From: Opisthocomus hoazin
Lineage: Eukaryota > Chordata > Aves > Opisthocomiformes > Opisthocomidae
Assembly (NCBI RefSeq): GCF_030867145.1
Contig: NC_134429.1
Location: forward strand, 15,996,677 to 16,060,676
Direction: 5' to 3'
Length of the DNA stretch: 64,000 nt
The translations under genes were made by a program, and so were the position numbers. The notes under the pieces were generated by a model, which was given only the letters and a program-made list of their open reading frames with translations, was not told the origin of the DNA and made no database searches. Position 1 is the first letter of the stretch; the number at the start of each line of letters is the position of its first letter. Shown in pieces: positions 32,281 through 44,200 of the stretch.

Positions 32281-35200
32281 CTGGAACGAAAAGGAACAAC
32301 AGAGGAATCATGAGGAAGTCGCCTTCTCCCGAGGGGCAGCGGCTCCGCGGGGTCGCCGCACTGGAGCGGATCCGGGCTGCAGCCGCTCAGCCGCCTGCTG
32401 CAGAGGGTGACCCGCACAAGCTGCTTTACTGGGGAGCGTAAAGCTGCCGGCAGACATCACATCTAGGACCCAGCGGCGCAGACAGGGGGGATTACCAACG
32501 CCAGCCCCCTGCGCTGCGATCATTACCTCCCTTTCGATACAGCAGCTCGTCTGGACATTCCCAACGCCATTCCAGGAAAAATCCAGCTGTACTGACTCAG
32601 TTGGAACTAAAGCCCTCGTTTCCCTTGGTAGCTCTTCCAGGGATTAGACCTTCTCACAATTATAAAGCTCCGCTTTTCTAATTTGAATTTGTTTCTTTGC
32701 ATCTTCGAAACACTGACTGACATCGTTGTGGCTTTCCCCGATACAATTAGTCATCGGTATTTTCATCCTCCAAAACACAGGCAGGAGAAACTCGGGCTTT
32801 TGAGCGCTCAGCCCGAACAGAGGGGCCCGGTTTCCAGACGGTTCCTGCTCAGCACTTCCTCAAAATCAATGATTTTTAAGGCAGAGAATTGGGCACTCTG
32901 AAGTCAGTGCTCGCATCTCAAATTCTGAGCCGTAAAAATACAGGGGCGCAAATTCAAACCGAATTACGGCGTCTAACAGAGTGAAGCCACGTTAAAGTAA
33001 TGGTAATTACGGGGAGCCTGGCTCGAGGAGAGGACACGCCAGGCCCACATCTTGCTCGCTGCCTAAGACCCAACCTGATGTCTACACGCAGCTCATGACG
33101 AGGCAGCTACACTGCCAGGTAAAGAATGAACATGGAAAACATGGGCAACTGCAGGATCCGCTGGGAATGGTCCGGCAGAGACCACAGCAGCAGATCCAGC
33201 AGGATTTATTAGCCTGGACGGAGCGCAGATCGTGAGCTGGCTTCCCGCAGAGCCACCGAGGCAGCTTTGTCCTCGGTCCCCCAGTGCCCCAAGGCTGTTG
33301 GGGGCTCAGGAGAGGTTCCCGGTGAGCACGGGCTTCATGGGAGGGGGCGAGCTCCGAAACCAAGCAGGGAAACCCTCCCGGAGCCTGTCAGCGGGCAAGG
33401 CGTACCTTCGGTAAATCCAGGGCCAGGTAATAAAGCATGGCGAGGGCATGCAGGACCCTGGCCGTTTCCCCAGGCTGTTGCTCTGGCGCCTGCTCTCTGA
33501 TCTCCAGCACCGCATTCAGCACTCGGGTTGCTTCGGCTTGCTGGGCTTCAGCTGCAGCAAGACAGAAAGAACCTCGTTGGGTGTACGTGTGCATGCCAGA
33601 TAATATATTCAAAACTGTCCAATTATCTCTTCCAGACATCAAAGCCTTTCTGCTACAAGCATCGATGCGGTATCCCAGCGCCATGCAAATTCCACACCCG
33701 TTAACAGCTATCTTTTCATCCCGTCAGTAATTGTGTTGATTAGCCTTTAGTAAGGATGTAGAGTCCCAACAGCTGCGTGAAAAGAGCAACTTTCCTACTC
33801 CGGTCACGACCGAAGACGATATCGCGTAGCCCCTGGTGTGGTTCCTGCCGGGCGGAGACGATGCCAGGTCCTGGGATTCACAGCACCGTTCCTCTCCTCT
33901 GCCAATGTCCTTCTTAGCATCGATGGTCGGACAAGGGCAAGGCCCAGAGCCTCGTCTGACTTCCGTGGGGCGTAGGGTAGCACCACGCGCCCCGGCGCGT
34001 TTCCTAACGCTTTGTGCACCCTCATGTCCCAGTGAGAGACTACCAGCGTCTCTCCTGAGCGCTTTCTCCAGGTTACTACACCCCATCACCGGCACACGCT
34101 ACTCCGGCGTGTCCTGCTGCGTCAGGAGACAGAGCTGCAAACCTGCCTAAGTGAGACGAAACGTCGCTTTCGCATCGTTAAATGGAGACAAAGGAGTGGC
34201 AGAGAAAAGAGGATGATGAAGTGGAATGGAATCCTGAAAGGCAAAATCTTGTGTTGTTACAGTGGCTGCCGAGGGCGCCGCAAAAAGGAGCAGGTAAACA
34301 AAAAGGGTGAAGCTGTGCTTCCTCTTGAACACCCTAATTCCTCACGCGGCCTCGTTGGTGTCACCCAGTGCAACCCGCTGCGCATCAACATCAGAAATAC
34401 CCGTGATCCCGATTAAACTGGGTCTGCGGAAACGCCACGCAAAACCCAACACTGTAAATACGAACCATAGGCTGTACAGCCCTGAGGAGCAGGACTTGGG
34501 GGTACTGGTGGATGAGAAGCTCACCATGAGCCGGCAACGTGCCCTGGCAGCCCGGAAAGCCAACTGTATCCTGGGCTGCATCCAGAGCAGCGTGGCCAGC
34601 AGGGCGAGGGAGGGGATTCTGCCCCTTTGCTCTTGTGAGACCCCACCTGGAGTCCTGCATCCAGCTCTGGAGCCCCCAATATAGGAAGGACCTGGATGTG
34701 TTGGAACAGGTCCAGACGAGGGCCTCGAAGATGATCTGAGGGCTGGAGCACCTCTCCTACGAGGACAGTCTGAGGGAGTTGGGGCTGTTCAGCCTGGAGA
34801 AGAGAAGGCTCCAGGGTGACCTTAGAGCAGCTGCCAGTGCCTGAAGGGGCCGACAGGAAGGATGGAGAGGGGTTTTTCACAAGGGTGTGTAGGGATAGGA
34901 CAAGGGGGAACGGCTCTAAACTGGAAGAGGGCAGATTTAGATGAGATAAGAGGAAGAAATTCTTCCCCATGAGGGTGGTGAGGCCCTGGCCCAGGTTGCC
35001 CAGAGAAGCTGTGGCTGCCCCCTCCCTGGCAGGGTTCAAGGCCAGGTTGGATGGAGCTCTGAGCACCCTGGTCTGGTGGAAGATGTCCCTGCTCATGGCA
35101 GGGGGGTTGGAACCAGATGATCTTTAAGGTCCCTTCCCACCCAACCCATTCTATGATTCTATGATTCTATGTACGGAGTCTCTAAACCCCATCTTCCAAA

Positions 35201-38200
35201 GGGCTCTGCGTGATAGCGGTGCTTACTCATACTGTCTTTGCTGACTTCCTTGTCCTCGGTGAATGGAGACGTTTCCGGTCGTGACTGGAGAACTTGCTCC
35301 TGCGCTTGAACTGACCTCAGGAGAAAGGCATGCCAGATGTCGGTTACCTATCAGGAAGCAAACGAGTGATTTCACTGGTGTGAATACAGGGTATTTAGCA
35401 ACGCGCTGCTCTGTAAACAAGGTCTCCCGCAACGCACGCCCCTGCCGTGCCCGCTGCTCAGCGGGCTGGCTGCCGCCGGGCGGGATGCTTCAGGGAGCGA
35501 TCCAACCGCTCTCCTCCCAGCGGCAGCCTGAGCGAGAAGCTCGCTTCTCCACCTGACGACCGATTTCCGTTAAACTTGAACAAATCTAACGAAATTGTTA
35601 GCCTAAAGCAAATTTGGTCGAAGTTTGTGAGGGCAACGGAGGCAGACTGCGTGGCGGCCAAAGCCTCATTTCCACAGAAAATCAGCATAAACACAGGAAA
35701 GCTCTTCTTTTTCCAGTTATTAGAGTGATTTGCTAATTGTCACTTCCCTTGCCTGATCACTCCGTCCTGACAATCTTTCCTCAGTGCGACTCTTCCCTGA
35801 TTCTCCATGTAAATTTGACGTGGCTCGTTGGTGTCCCGCTGCTGCACAGCGACGCTTCCCCGGCCACAGAAACCCCTCGGCGATGCTCTCTGATGTGGGA
35901 CTCTCTCTGACCTCTGGCGCGGGGTGTTTGGTAGCAAAATTATTTTTTAACAAGGTTTGGCTGCCTGAATTGAAGCCAACTTGCACGACAACTTCTTACC
36001 GAGTACAGAATTAACCTCTCCTGCTTTTAACCCAGAGAAATATTTAAGGATGAGAAACGTTTCTGAGATTGATCCTAGAAGGCAAGGCCAGCACTTGAGA
36101 TGGTCACCATTATATTAAAGGCAGGAAAAACATTGGAAAGGGCACAGGAAAAAAACGGAGAAATATGTAGAGGACAACCTTTGGTTTTACCAACCTCAGT
36201 GTAGAGTGAGTTTGCTACATCCATTTTGTTCTGGCGAAAGAAAACACTGGCCATGTGGAAATACCCGCCAGAGGTCTCAATAGATTTTAGTCCAAATGCA
36301 GAACTAGCAAGGTAAACCTGAAAGCAACATTAAAAATAAAAAAAGCGCAGAAATTTAACATTTTCATCAAACCTGGGAAATCTTTCACTATGGATTAATA
36401 ATATTGTAAACATTCTATTTTTTTTTTTCTGTGTCACTTCAGTGTTAGTTATCCCTGATTACGAGTGTAAAATGTGGTCCTAAAAAAGCTGTATTTTGGG
36501 TTTTATACAAAGCAGAGAAATGCCCCCAAGTCCCCCGCTCTGTGGGGCGGAGGGGCCCTCACGGCAGCGTATCACCCCGTGGAAGCACGGGGCAGGTCTC
36601 CCACACCTCGCCCTCTCCCCGCGCAACCCGCGTGCCTCCCGTCTCCGGACACGCAACCTGCCGCCGCTGCCCGGCTCTCCCGTCCCGCCGACGGCCCCCG
36701 CTTCTCCCCCCGAGAGGCCCAGCGCAGCCGGGGGAGCGGGAAGGCAGGGGCGCGTTCCAGCTATTCCGAGCCGGCGTGTGACTCTCAGCAGATCGCAGAC
36801 ACGCAGCCAAAGTTCAGGCAGGTCCTGGGCTGCTCTGTGGAGCAGCGACTTGCTAACAGCAAATAAAAAACACGTTACCTGCTGCCGTTTCAGGCAGCAG
36901 ATCCGGAGCACCTGAAAAACCAGCGGCACGGCGGGGAATCCCTCCGGAAAGGTTTACGGAACAAGCAAAGACGGGGTTGTATCTATTGTAACAAAAAGGA
37001 TCTAATCCTCCTCAGCCCTATACCATCATTTACTCCCACACAAAGCTACGATCAAATTCAACAGTAGCGCGTATGCATCACTCTGCACTGGATAAATTTA
37101 GTCTGCGCGGGACAGAAATAGGAATGTCAGGGAGCTCGTCTGCCTTTGGGGGATCAAATGACAGGGAAAGCATCCTCAGGAACACAGCGGGCAACAACCA
37201 CTTCCAATCTGACAAACCGCCCTCGCAGCTCAGATCGAATCTGGAAAAATGCCACTGAACCGGGCATTTAAATAGTTAAATAAGGCATCTGGTAGGTAAC
37301 GGCCGGCAGAGAACTGTTCTCCAACAGAACAGCGTCGAGGAAAATGACAGCTGAAGTCACTCCTCTGTCGAACAAAAGGCAACTCTACCAACTGGGGACA
37401 GGCATGTCGGTTCACCTCACGGCCGTGGCCAAGCTGACAGATAAATTTATAAGCAGATGCGGTAAAGGCGAGGTGTCTGTCACCTCCGGGGAGCGCGGAC
37501 AACTGGCGAACCGCAGCTGTGGCTAACGCACGGACACACAGGCGCCTCAGATCCAGCGGTCACAGCGTGCGTCCTCTCGGCACCTGAAATCGGGGTGACA
37601 AAACTGTCTGCTGGGGTTTTCCTATCGATCTGGAAGGGTTAGAAAGGAAACAAAATCGAAGCGTTTCTGTATTTGAGCCGGCTTACGTCGTTTGCCAGGT
37701 GATATAAAGCCTGCTCAAAGTTTCCTTTGGCAGCACAGCAGAGCCCCAGACTACGATGTAATTTATGCTGCACAGCCAGGCTGCAGTCTGGGGTTCTGAG
37801 GACAATCCACTCGGCTTGGGAGAGGTACTTTGACGCCTGCAGAAGCTGGCCAACACCTGAAACGAGACACAGAAATAAGCGGGATAACGAGCATTTTTTA
37901 ATTTAGGAATGGAGGGAAGGCTGCCCGCTATCCCTTCGCACTAGTTTGGTACGGAGACCCGGTTTGTGGATTCCTCACTGCGCTCCCAAGCGCTCCTTGG
38001 TCGAGCAGGTGTTTAAAATCTAATTTACAGACAGGCTGAGCGTCCGGAGCAACGCGAGAAGCCAGAAACTGTGCATTGCATTCGATATCTCTCAAACACA
38101 TGTTCAGAACAGGTTACCTACGGGCAGCCAGTGATGACTCGTGCACTATCACGCTAGAATTACTCATGGGATTTTTTTTTTCCCTGCTCTCGCCACGCCA

Positions 38201-41200
38201 TTTACGACAATCCCTGAGACAGCTCAATCCTGCCAGCAGAGCATTGTGTGCGCTCCGGCTGCGGCAATGATTTACAGCGCTTTCTCGGTGCTTTACGTCC
38301 GCAGCTGAGGAGGGCGGTTCTCCGCATGCAGGGTCCTAATTCGACGTTTTTTATAAAGCCTACAGTCGAGGAGCAAAAGCTCAGGCAGAGCGCGCTTTTG
38401 TGAATGAACTGAGGCATTCCTCTGCTGCAACGCCCTCCAAAATGTTTGCTGCTTCCCCGAGATAAGAGCGCAACCAACCACCCTCGGGAATTTAATGCTT
38501 CTGAGAGTCATACGGAGCCACAGAGGCACAGCAGAGATTTTCACACCGCTTCTCCTGTGGGAGTCGGTAGAGATAGAGAAAATGTTTCATTTGTGTCCAT
38601 TGACCTCTCCTCACCCACAGAGAAAAGGGGAGGATGTGTGTCCCTTCTCAAATCTCTCTGAAATGCCCTTGAGGCAGGGTACGGACACGGCACAATGCTG
38701 AAACACAGAGCTGGTCCTTCCCCCATAAATGGCGAAAGGAAACCAGAAACCTGACCCCAGGGAGGTCTTGCCCTTGCCAGTGTTACTATTTAGACAATGC
38801 TCACCCATGGAGGCCTCGGCCAAGAGCAGATAAGCAGGCACCAGTTGCACAGAATCGGAGCCGTACACCTCGGTGCTGAAGCGCAGGGCGTGCAGAGCTG
38901 CAGGCAGAGCTTCTTTGTGCTTCCCGCCCGAAACAAACTCCCGGGCTGCGCTGTGGGCGAGATCGATGATGTATTTCTGCGGGGAAACACAGCAATGGGA
39001 CAGAGCGAGCGAAGGAGATGGAGAAGTAATACGCACGGTCTCTTTTTACACTCAAGTGTGCAAACTCTACACCAGGGACTGTGACGTTGTTCATGGCTGG
39101 AATTAACAGGCGGAAATTACAGGTGTCACATTATTGGGGCCTGGCTTTCACTCCTGCTTCCAGCAGGAACACCTTTGGACATCCTCTCAGGTCATGTGGT
39201 GTCTTACGAGATGAAGACGCCCTGAAGCCTACAAAAAAGGGCTTAACAAGGCTGCAGCAATAAAAGCTGCGAAGCACAGAAAATGATCATCACAAGACCG
39301 CAGAAAAAGATTAGACAAAGGGGCTACGGCAGGGTTTTGCTGACGGTAATGATGGTGACTCACAGCAGGCAGCGGAGCGTACGGTTTGCCAAGCGGGTGC
39401 CAGCACGGCACAGCTCCAGCTGCAGGAGACGTCGCCTGGAAGCGAGGAGAGGGCTCCTCACCCCGCGCCGCAGCTTCCTCCCACCCTCTCTCGGCCTGTT
39501 CCGGGCCTGGCGTTTTGGGCGCAGAGTCTGGAAAACCGGTCAAAACCAGCACCCCCAGCACTGCGTCTCCGTCGCCCTAGCTGGGTTTGGTGGTCAAGCG
39601 GCTTCTGAGGGATTTCTGTTTATTGTTAGAATCCATAATCTATCCCATACATGTAGCTGCTCCCTGCCTTTCGCTGCTTCTAGCAAGTTCACGCCACGTT
39701 CGATCTTTCCACCCTTTGCAGCACCTGATCTATTCACCAGCTCCACAAACGTGTCACCGCTCGAACGCCGGCACACTGCCACGAGCTCTGCAGCAACTCC
39801 AGCTGCTCTGCCCTTACAACGCGCTGAGGGATGCCAGTGAAAAAGCGCCAGGATGCTTATTCACCTATTTCTCTTTGCTTTCAGCGTGACTGTTGCCAAC
39901 TCCCCGCGCCTCTGCGCCGGCTTTTCACACAAGTTGGTGCAGCGGGAAAGCTGCCTGGAAGGAAATCTCGTTGCTGGTGTGCCTAGCAGTGCTGCCACGG
40001 AAAGGCAGCAAGGCACTCGCTCCTCTCTCGTTAGGAGGCACGGGCAGGCCTGTGCAGCGAGCGCCCGCAGAAAATATCATTTCACCTCTTTATTACCTTC
40101 TGTTTTCCAGCTGTGGCTGAGAAGAGGGCAGAAAAAACACATCCCAGTGCTTTTGGAGGGCAGGCTTTGGCATTTTGCTGAGCTTTAAGTGCTTAGAGAG
40201 AGGCAGAGTGAGTCACGCCACGGGTGACAGCTCAGAGAACCTCAAGGACAGCCTGCAAGTGTTGCCTGGAGATCCTGGCTGAGAGCAGGTGACATCCTTT
40301 CCGGATAAAGGAGAGCTCTGAAGAACACAGCCCAGAGCGACAGCACCCTGCTACAGCAAGGAGAGCCAGGAGCTAGAGAACCCAACGGTTGGCCCCTCGC
40401 TAGCCCCTGATCTACCAGCACGTGGAGAGTGAGCAAAGCCCCCACCACAGCCACGCCGTGCTGGGAGAGCATGTGGTGCCCAGGAGAGAGTCAGCACACG
40501 CTCAGGGCAAGGAGCAGCAAGAGGTGCGATTTATCCGGCTGCCTTTTCTGTCCGTGCCACTCGTTCTCTGTTGCAAGCGGCACTGGCTTTGGTGTGTGGG
40601 TATCAAGCAGATCGTCATCTGCGGAGGTGCCCGAGATCAGCATCATTCCTTTTTTACTCCTCACCAACAGGGTCATCGCTGCTTCCCCATGATGTAAGCG
40701 ATCTTCAAACATCTGCAGGCAGGAGAAGCTGAGGGTTGGACTCTCGCACAGCTCCCAGGAGGAGAAGAAAGGGCAGGAGACAACAGAACCCCTGAAGCAC
40801 TGAATATTTCAGACTGCGCCCTTACAAGCCTTGGGGGGATAGTCAGCTTTGGCCCTGTGTTGATTTTCATCTTGCCTGTAGCCCCACGCCCCCGGAGCTG
40901 CGCACTTTGGGCTCTTTTCATGTGTGCTGCAATTACAGAGCTCTCTCTGAAGATGCCCCCACGCAGTTTTCCCCGCCCCATTGGGGTCTGAGGTGGCTGA
41001 GGACCCCAGCTCTGCTCCAGGTGGGAGCAGGGGGTGGGGAACACACTTGGGGTTCGGTTCCACATTCATTTACTGACTCACAGGCACCAAAACCGACGGT
41101 GTGCTGGAAGAAACGAGGATTTCAAGAGGAAGGCAGGCCTCCAGTCAGTCTGAGCTGAAACCTGCAGTCGGTGCGGCTGGCGTCAGCGCTGGAGGACTGC

Positions 41201-44200
41201 TGCAGCTGGCTGCGGCATGGATCTTTTCCCGTAGCCAGAGGCTGCGGTGAGCTGACATCAGGCAGGCAGGTGAAGCTATTCCACAAACAGAAACTTGGAG
41301 TTTTGTCAGGTTGGAGGTACCGTCTGCGGGCAACCCCCCGGCTATGTTGACAAAAGCAGATTTCTATCAACAAAGCTTTGGAGTACAGACGAGGTATGAG
41401 ACTCCAAACCTGGCTCCCCGCTCCGCACACCTTCCCTTGGGCCACGGGGCATTTTGATGAGCGCAAGCTTTCCCGTGTCCTGACTGAGGCTCGAGCTGCG
41501 TGTTTTCTAAACAAACACCGTGCAGGAGTTTGTGAAGTACAGCAGAAGTGTCCAAAAAATAATGAACCTGTGGGCAGGCTTTGAGCAGAGGGCTTTTTTC
41601 TCTGATCGTCAGAAGACTACGCAGCTTTTCCTCGAGCTCCAAAGGCCTTTTTTAAAGCATTTTTCTTGGCTCTGTGAATATGAACGCGATGAAGCCGCTG
41701 AGACAGGGCAGTAAATAATCCCACCCTCTCCACACCGCTCTTCCAACGCCTGCCAGCCAGTCTCGGTCCAACATTGTCCACCCCACACCTTGCTGTCCAT
41801 AAAGGCAGACTTCTTTTGTGGGCCAGGAGCTGCAGTCCTGCTCTGAAAGCAAGCCGGTAACAAAGTGTTTCTGCTCTTTCACTCTTTTCTTTGGAGAGAA
41901 GAAAGACAAAGTGTCCCTGCACATACCGTTCCCAGAACCTGTTTCATATTTAAATAGTCTGGAGACAAAGGTCAAAGAACAAATGTAACAGGGCTGTTCA
42001 AGCTCTTGTAAAATACTCTGTATCGGAGTCTGCTCGCTCTGGCTTTTCCCATGAAGTCATCCCAAGCCTCGAGCTGCAGGCTGGCAGCTGCCGTGTGCTA
42101 ACCCGGGTGTGCACTCCGACCAAGAGGAGCGACTCTCCCTCCTCCGCCAGCCCCGTCTTCCTGCTGTCTTCCCCTGGCACCCAATAAAACCAGATTATTA
42201 GCTTCCAGCTAATCGAGGAGAACTTCCTTGACCCGGTGGTTACGTGGTCCGCTGTAATGCATGTGCTACTAAATCAATGATGCAATAACAGCTGATTCCA
42301 ACTTCAGTGTTCAACATGTAGGGGAAGTTTCTTGGAAAAGCTCGAAGCAGTTAAGGGCGCAAATCCCTGCCACCACTCCCAGTAAGACCAATTTCCACTT
42401 TTTTTTGTCTCTGCAGACTTTATAAAAGAGCAACTTAAACGTAACCTGGAACAAAGGAGTTTTTGTGTTTTCCTGGTGCTGCTGGGCCATGCTGCTCTCA
42501 CACACCTTCTTCGGACTTTGGTCAACAATCTTGCTTGTGATTTTCGAACAGATGGGGTTTTCAAAACCAAGCTGGGTTGTCAGTGCGCAATTCCTACAAA
42601 GGCTAAAGGAATCTCCCGCCTAAAGCCTGTCGCAAGTCTTCACCAAGAGGGACTTTCGCCTACGCAAGGTCTCACCCCTTTTAGACTTTCTCTTTCTGGA
42701 TGTTCCCAAGAAAGACCGCAGCAACGAGCCGGTCACCAGCGTACCAGCGCCTGGCCAGAAGCAACCGTAAAAATAATATGGGATGTAAAATCCAGAAGAT
42801 TAATGACGCTCTTCTCAGCGGCACCGTCTGATTGTTACCAGCTCCCTTTCAGCTGTTCTGTTGTCCTATTATTCTGCGATTAGGAGTTATGCAACGACAG
42901 AAGGATAATTTATTTTTACAGGCAAGACCTTTTTAAGTAGCAGATGTATTTGGGTGGGTTATTTTATTTTATCAACATTGCGGAAAAGCAGATTCTGCCA
43001 CCCCATAAACAAACACAAAAAAAGAGTTGAAAACCACTGGAAAGGAGCTGCACATCTGCACCGCCCACGAGGCCAAAAAGCAGAGATAAAAGACTGTACT
43101 TAGTGGGAAAGGGCGTTTAAAGTTGGCCAGGTAAACAAAGGGAAGGGACTTTATTTCTTTGCCCCCCTGCTTTGAGAAAGGGGAATCCCTCTCCGCAGAG
43201 AAGGATGAGGACAGCCTGTAAGAAGCAAAGCTCAGCTGGATCCTGGACTAACTGGGGAGATGGACTAACACGGCGGGAGATCCAGGCTTGCCGCCGCCTG
43301 AGAAGGCTCGGGACTTGGAGTAAGGACTGCGAAAAAGGCACGAGGCTCATAGAGTGGTAGAGAGGACGCTCCCACTTCCCTCACCATAGAGCTTCTGTTT
43401 GAAAAAAAGAATTAAAGCTCTGCAACTAAGGACCAATCAACCAGCGCGGTGCCCTCCCAACACCGCGTCACAACATAGGAAGAAGAGATCTGATTAAACA
43501 CCACTGGCAGCGCTCTGAAGTCGTATTCATTTTCCTCGTACATACCTGCCTCTTCACCAGCTGTTCCATGCCATGTTTTCTTTCTTTTTCGGAAAGGAGA
43601 AAAGGGAGAGGCGTACGGATTGGAATCAGCAGCTGGCATATTCGCTCATGGATGCTAACCCAGTCAGCTTTTTGATGATCTACGTCACTAACAAAATAAG
43701 GGAAGAACGGTACTTTTGTTTGCTTGGGAATGACGATTCCGGGCTTTCACCTCAAGAATCACCCACAGCAGCCACCAGCCCTTAGCCTGCTCACACAGTC
43801 CCGAACACATTCCCGAATGGGAACACAGTGCTGTCCTGCCAAGCCACCACGATTCTGTATGTCAAAACCTTACTTCAATCACTCTCAAACCTCCTGATAC
43901 AGTTAGGTTTGAGCAAATGCCTGGCTTTCAGCACTGCGGTACCCAAAAAACCCCAAAGCCAAACAAACCCCAAGTCATTGTGAAACCAATGAAGCACATA
44001 GTTAACGCGCGACTTCACCGAGGTCCCCATGTAAGCGAAGATATTTGTGCAAACAGCCAAAAAGCTCATTGTGCGGCTCTATTTGATGTGGGCACCCTTG
44101 GAAGCGAGGAGGAATGCCCCGGCAGAGCGATTGCTGAGCGTGCCCACCCCAGTTCCTGCTACCCTGGCTGCTGAACTTCGTCCTGGGCCTTGGCCCTGGC

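Noticed and set aside
40100-40190. Minus-strand GTAATA donor considered as the end of ZMYND12 exon 2
   Set aside because: The upstream frame does not resemble the protein and the real exon was found elsewhere.
41367-41642. Minus-strand frame with [15 protein letters not shown] considered as ZMYND12 exon 2
   Set aside because: No match to the MYND second half; the exon at 43546-43687 has the right residues, phase and splice sites.
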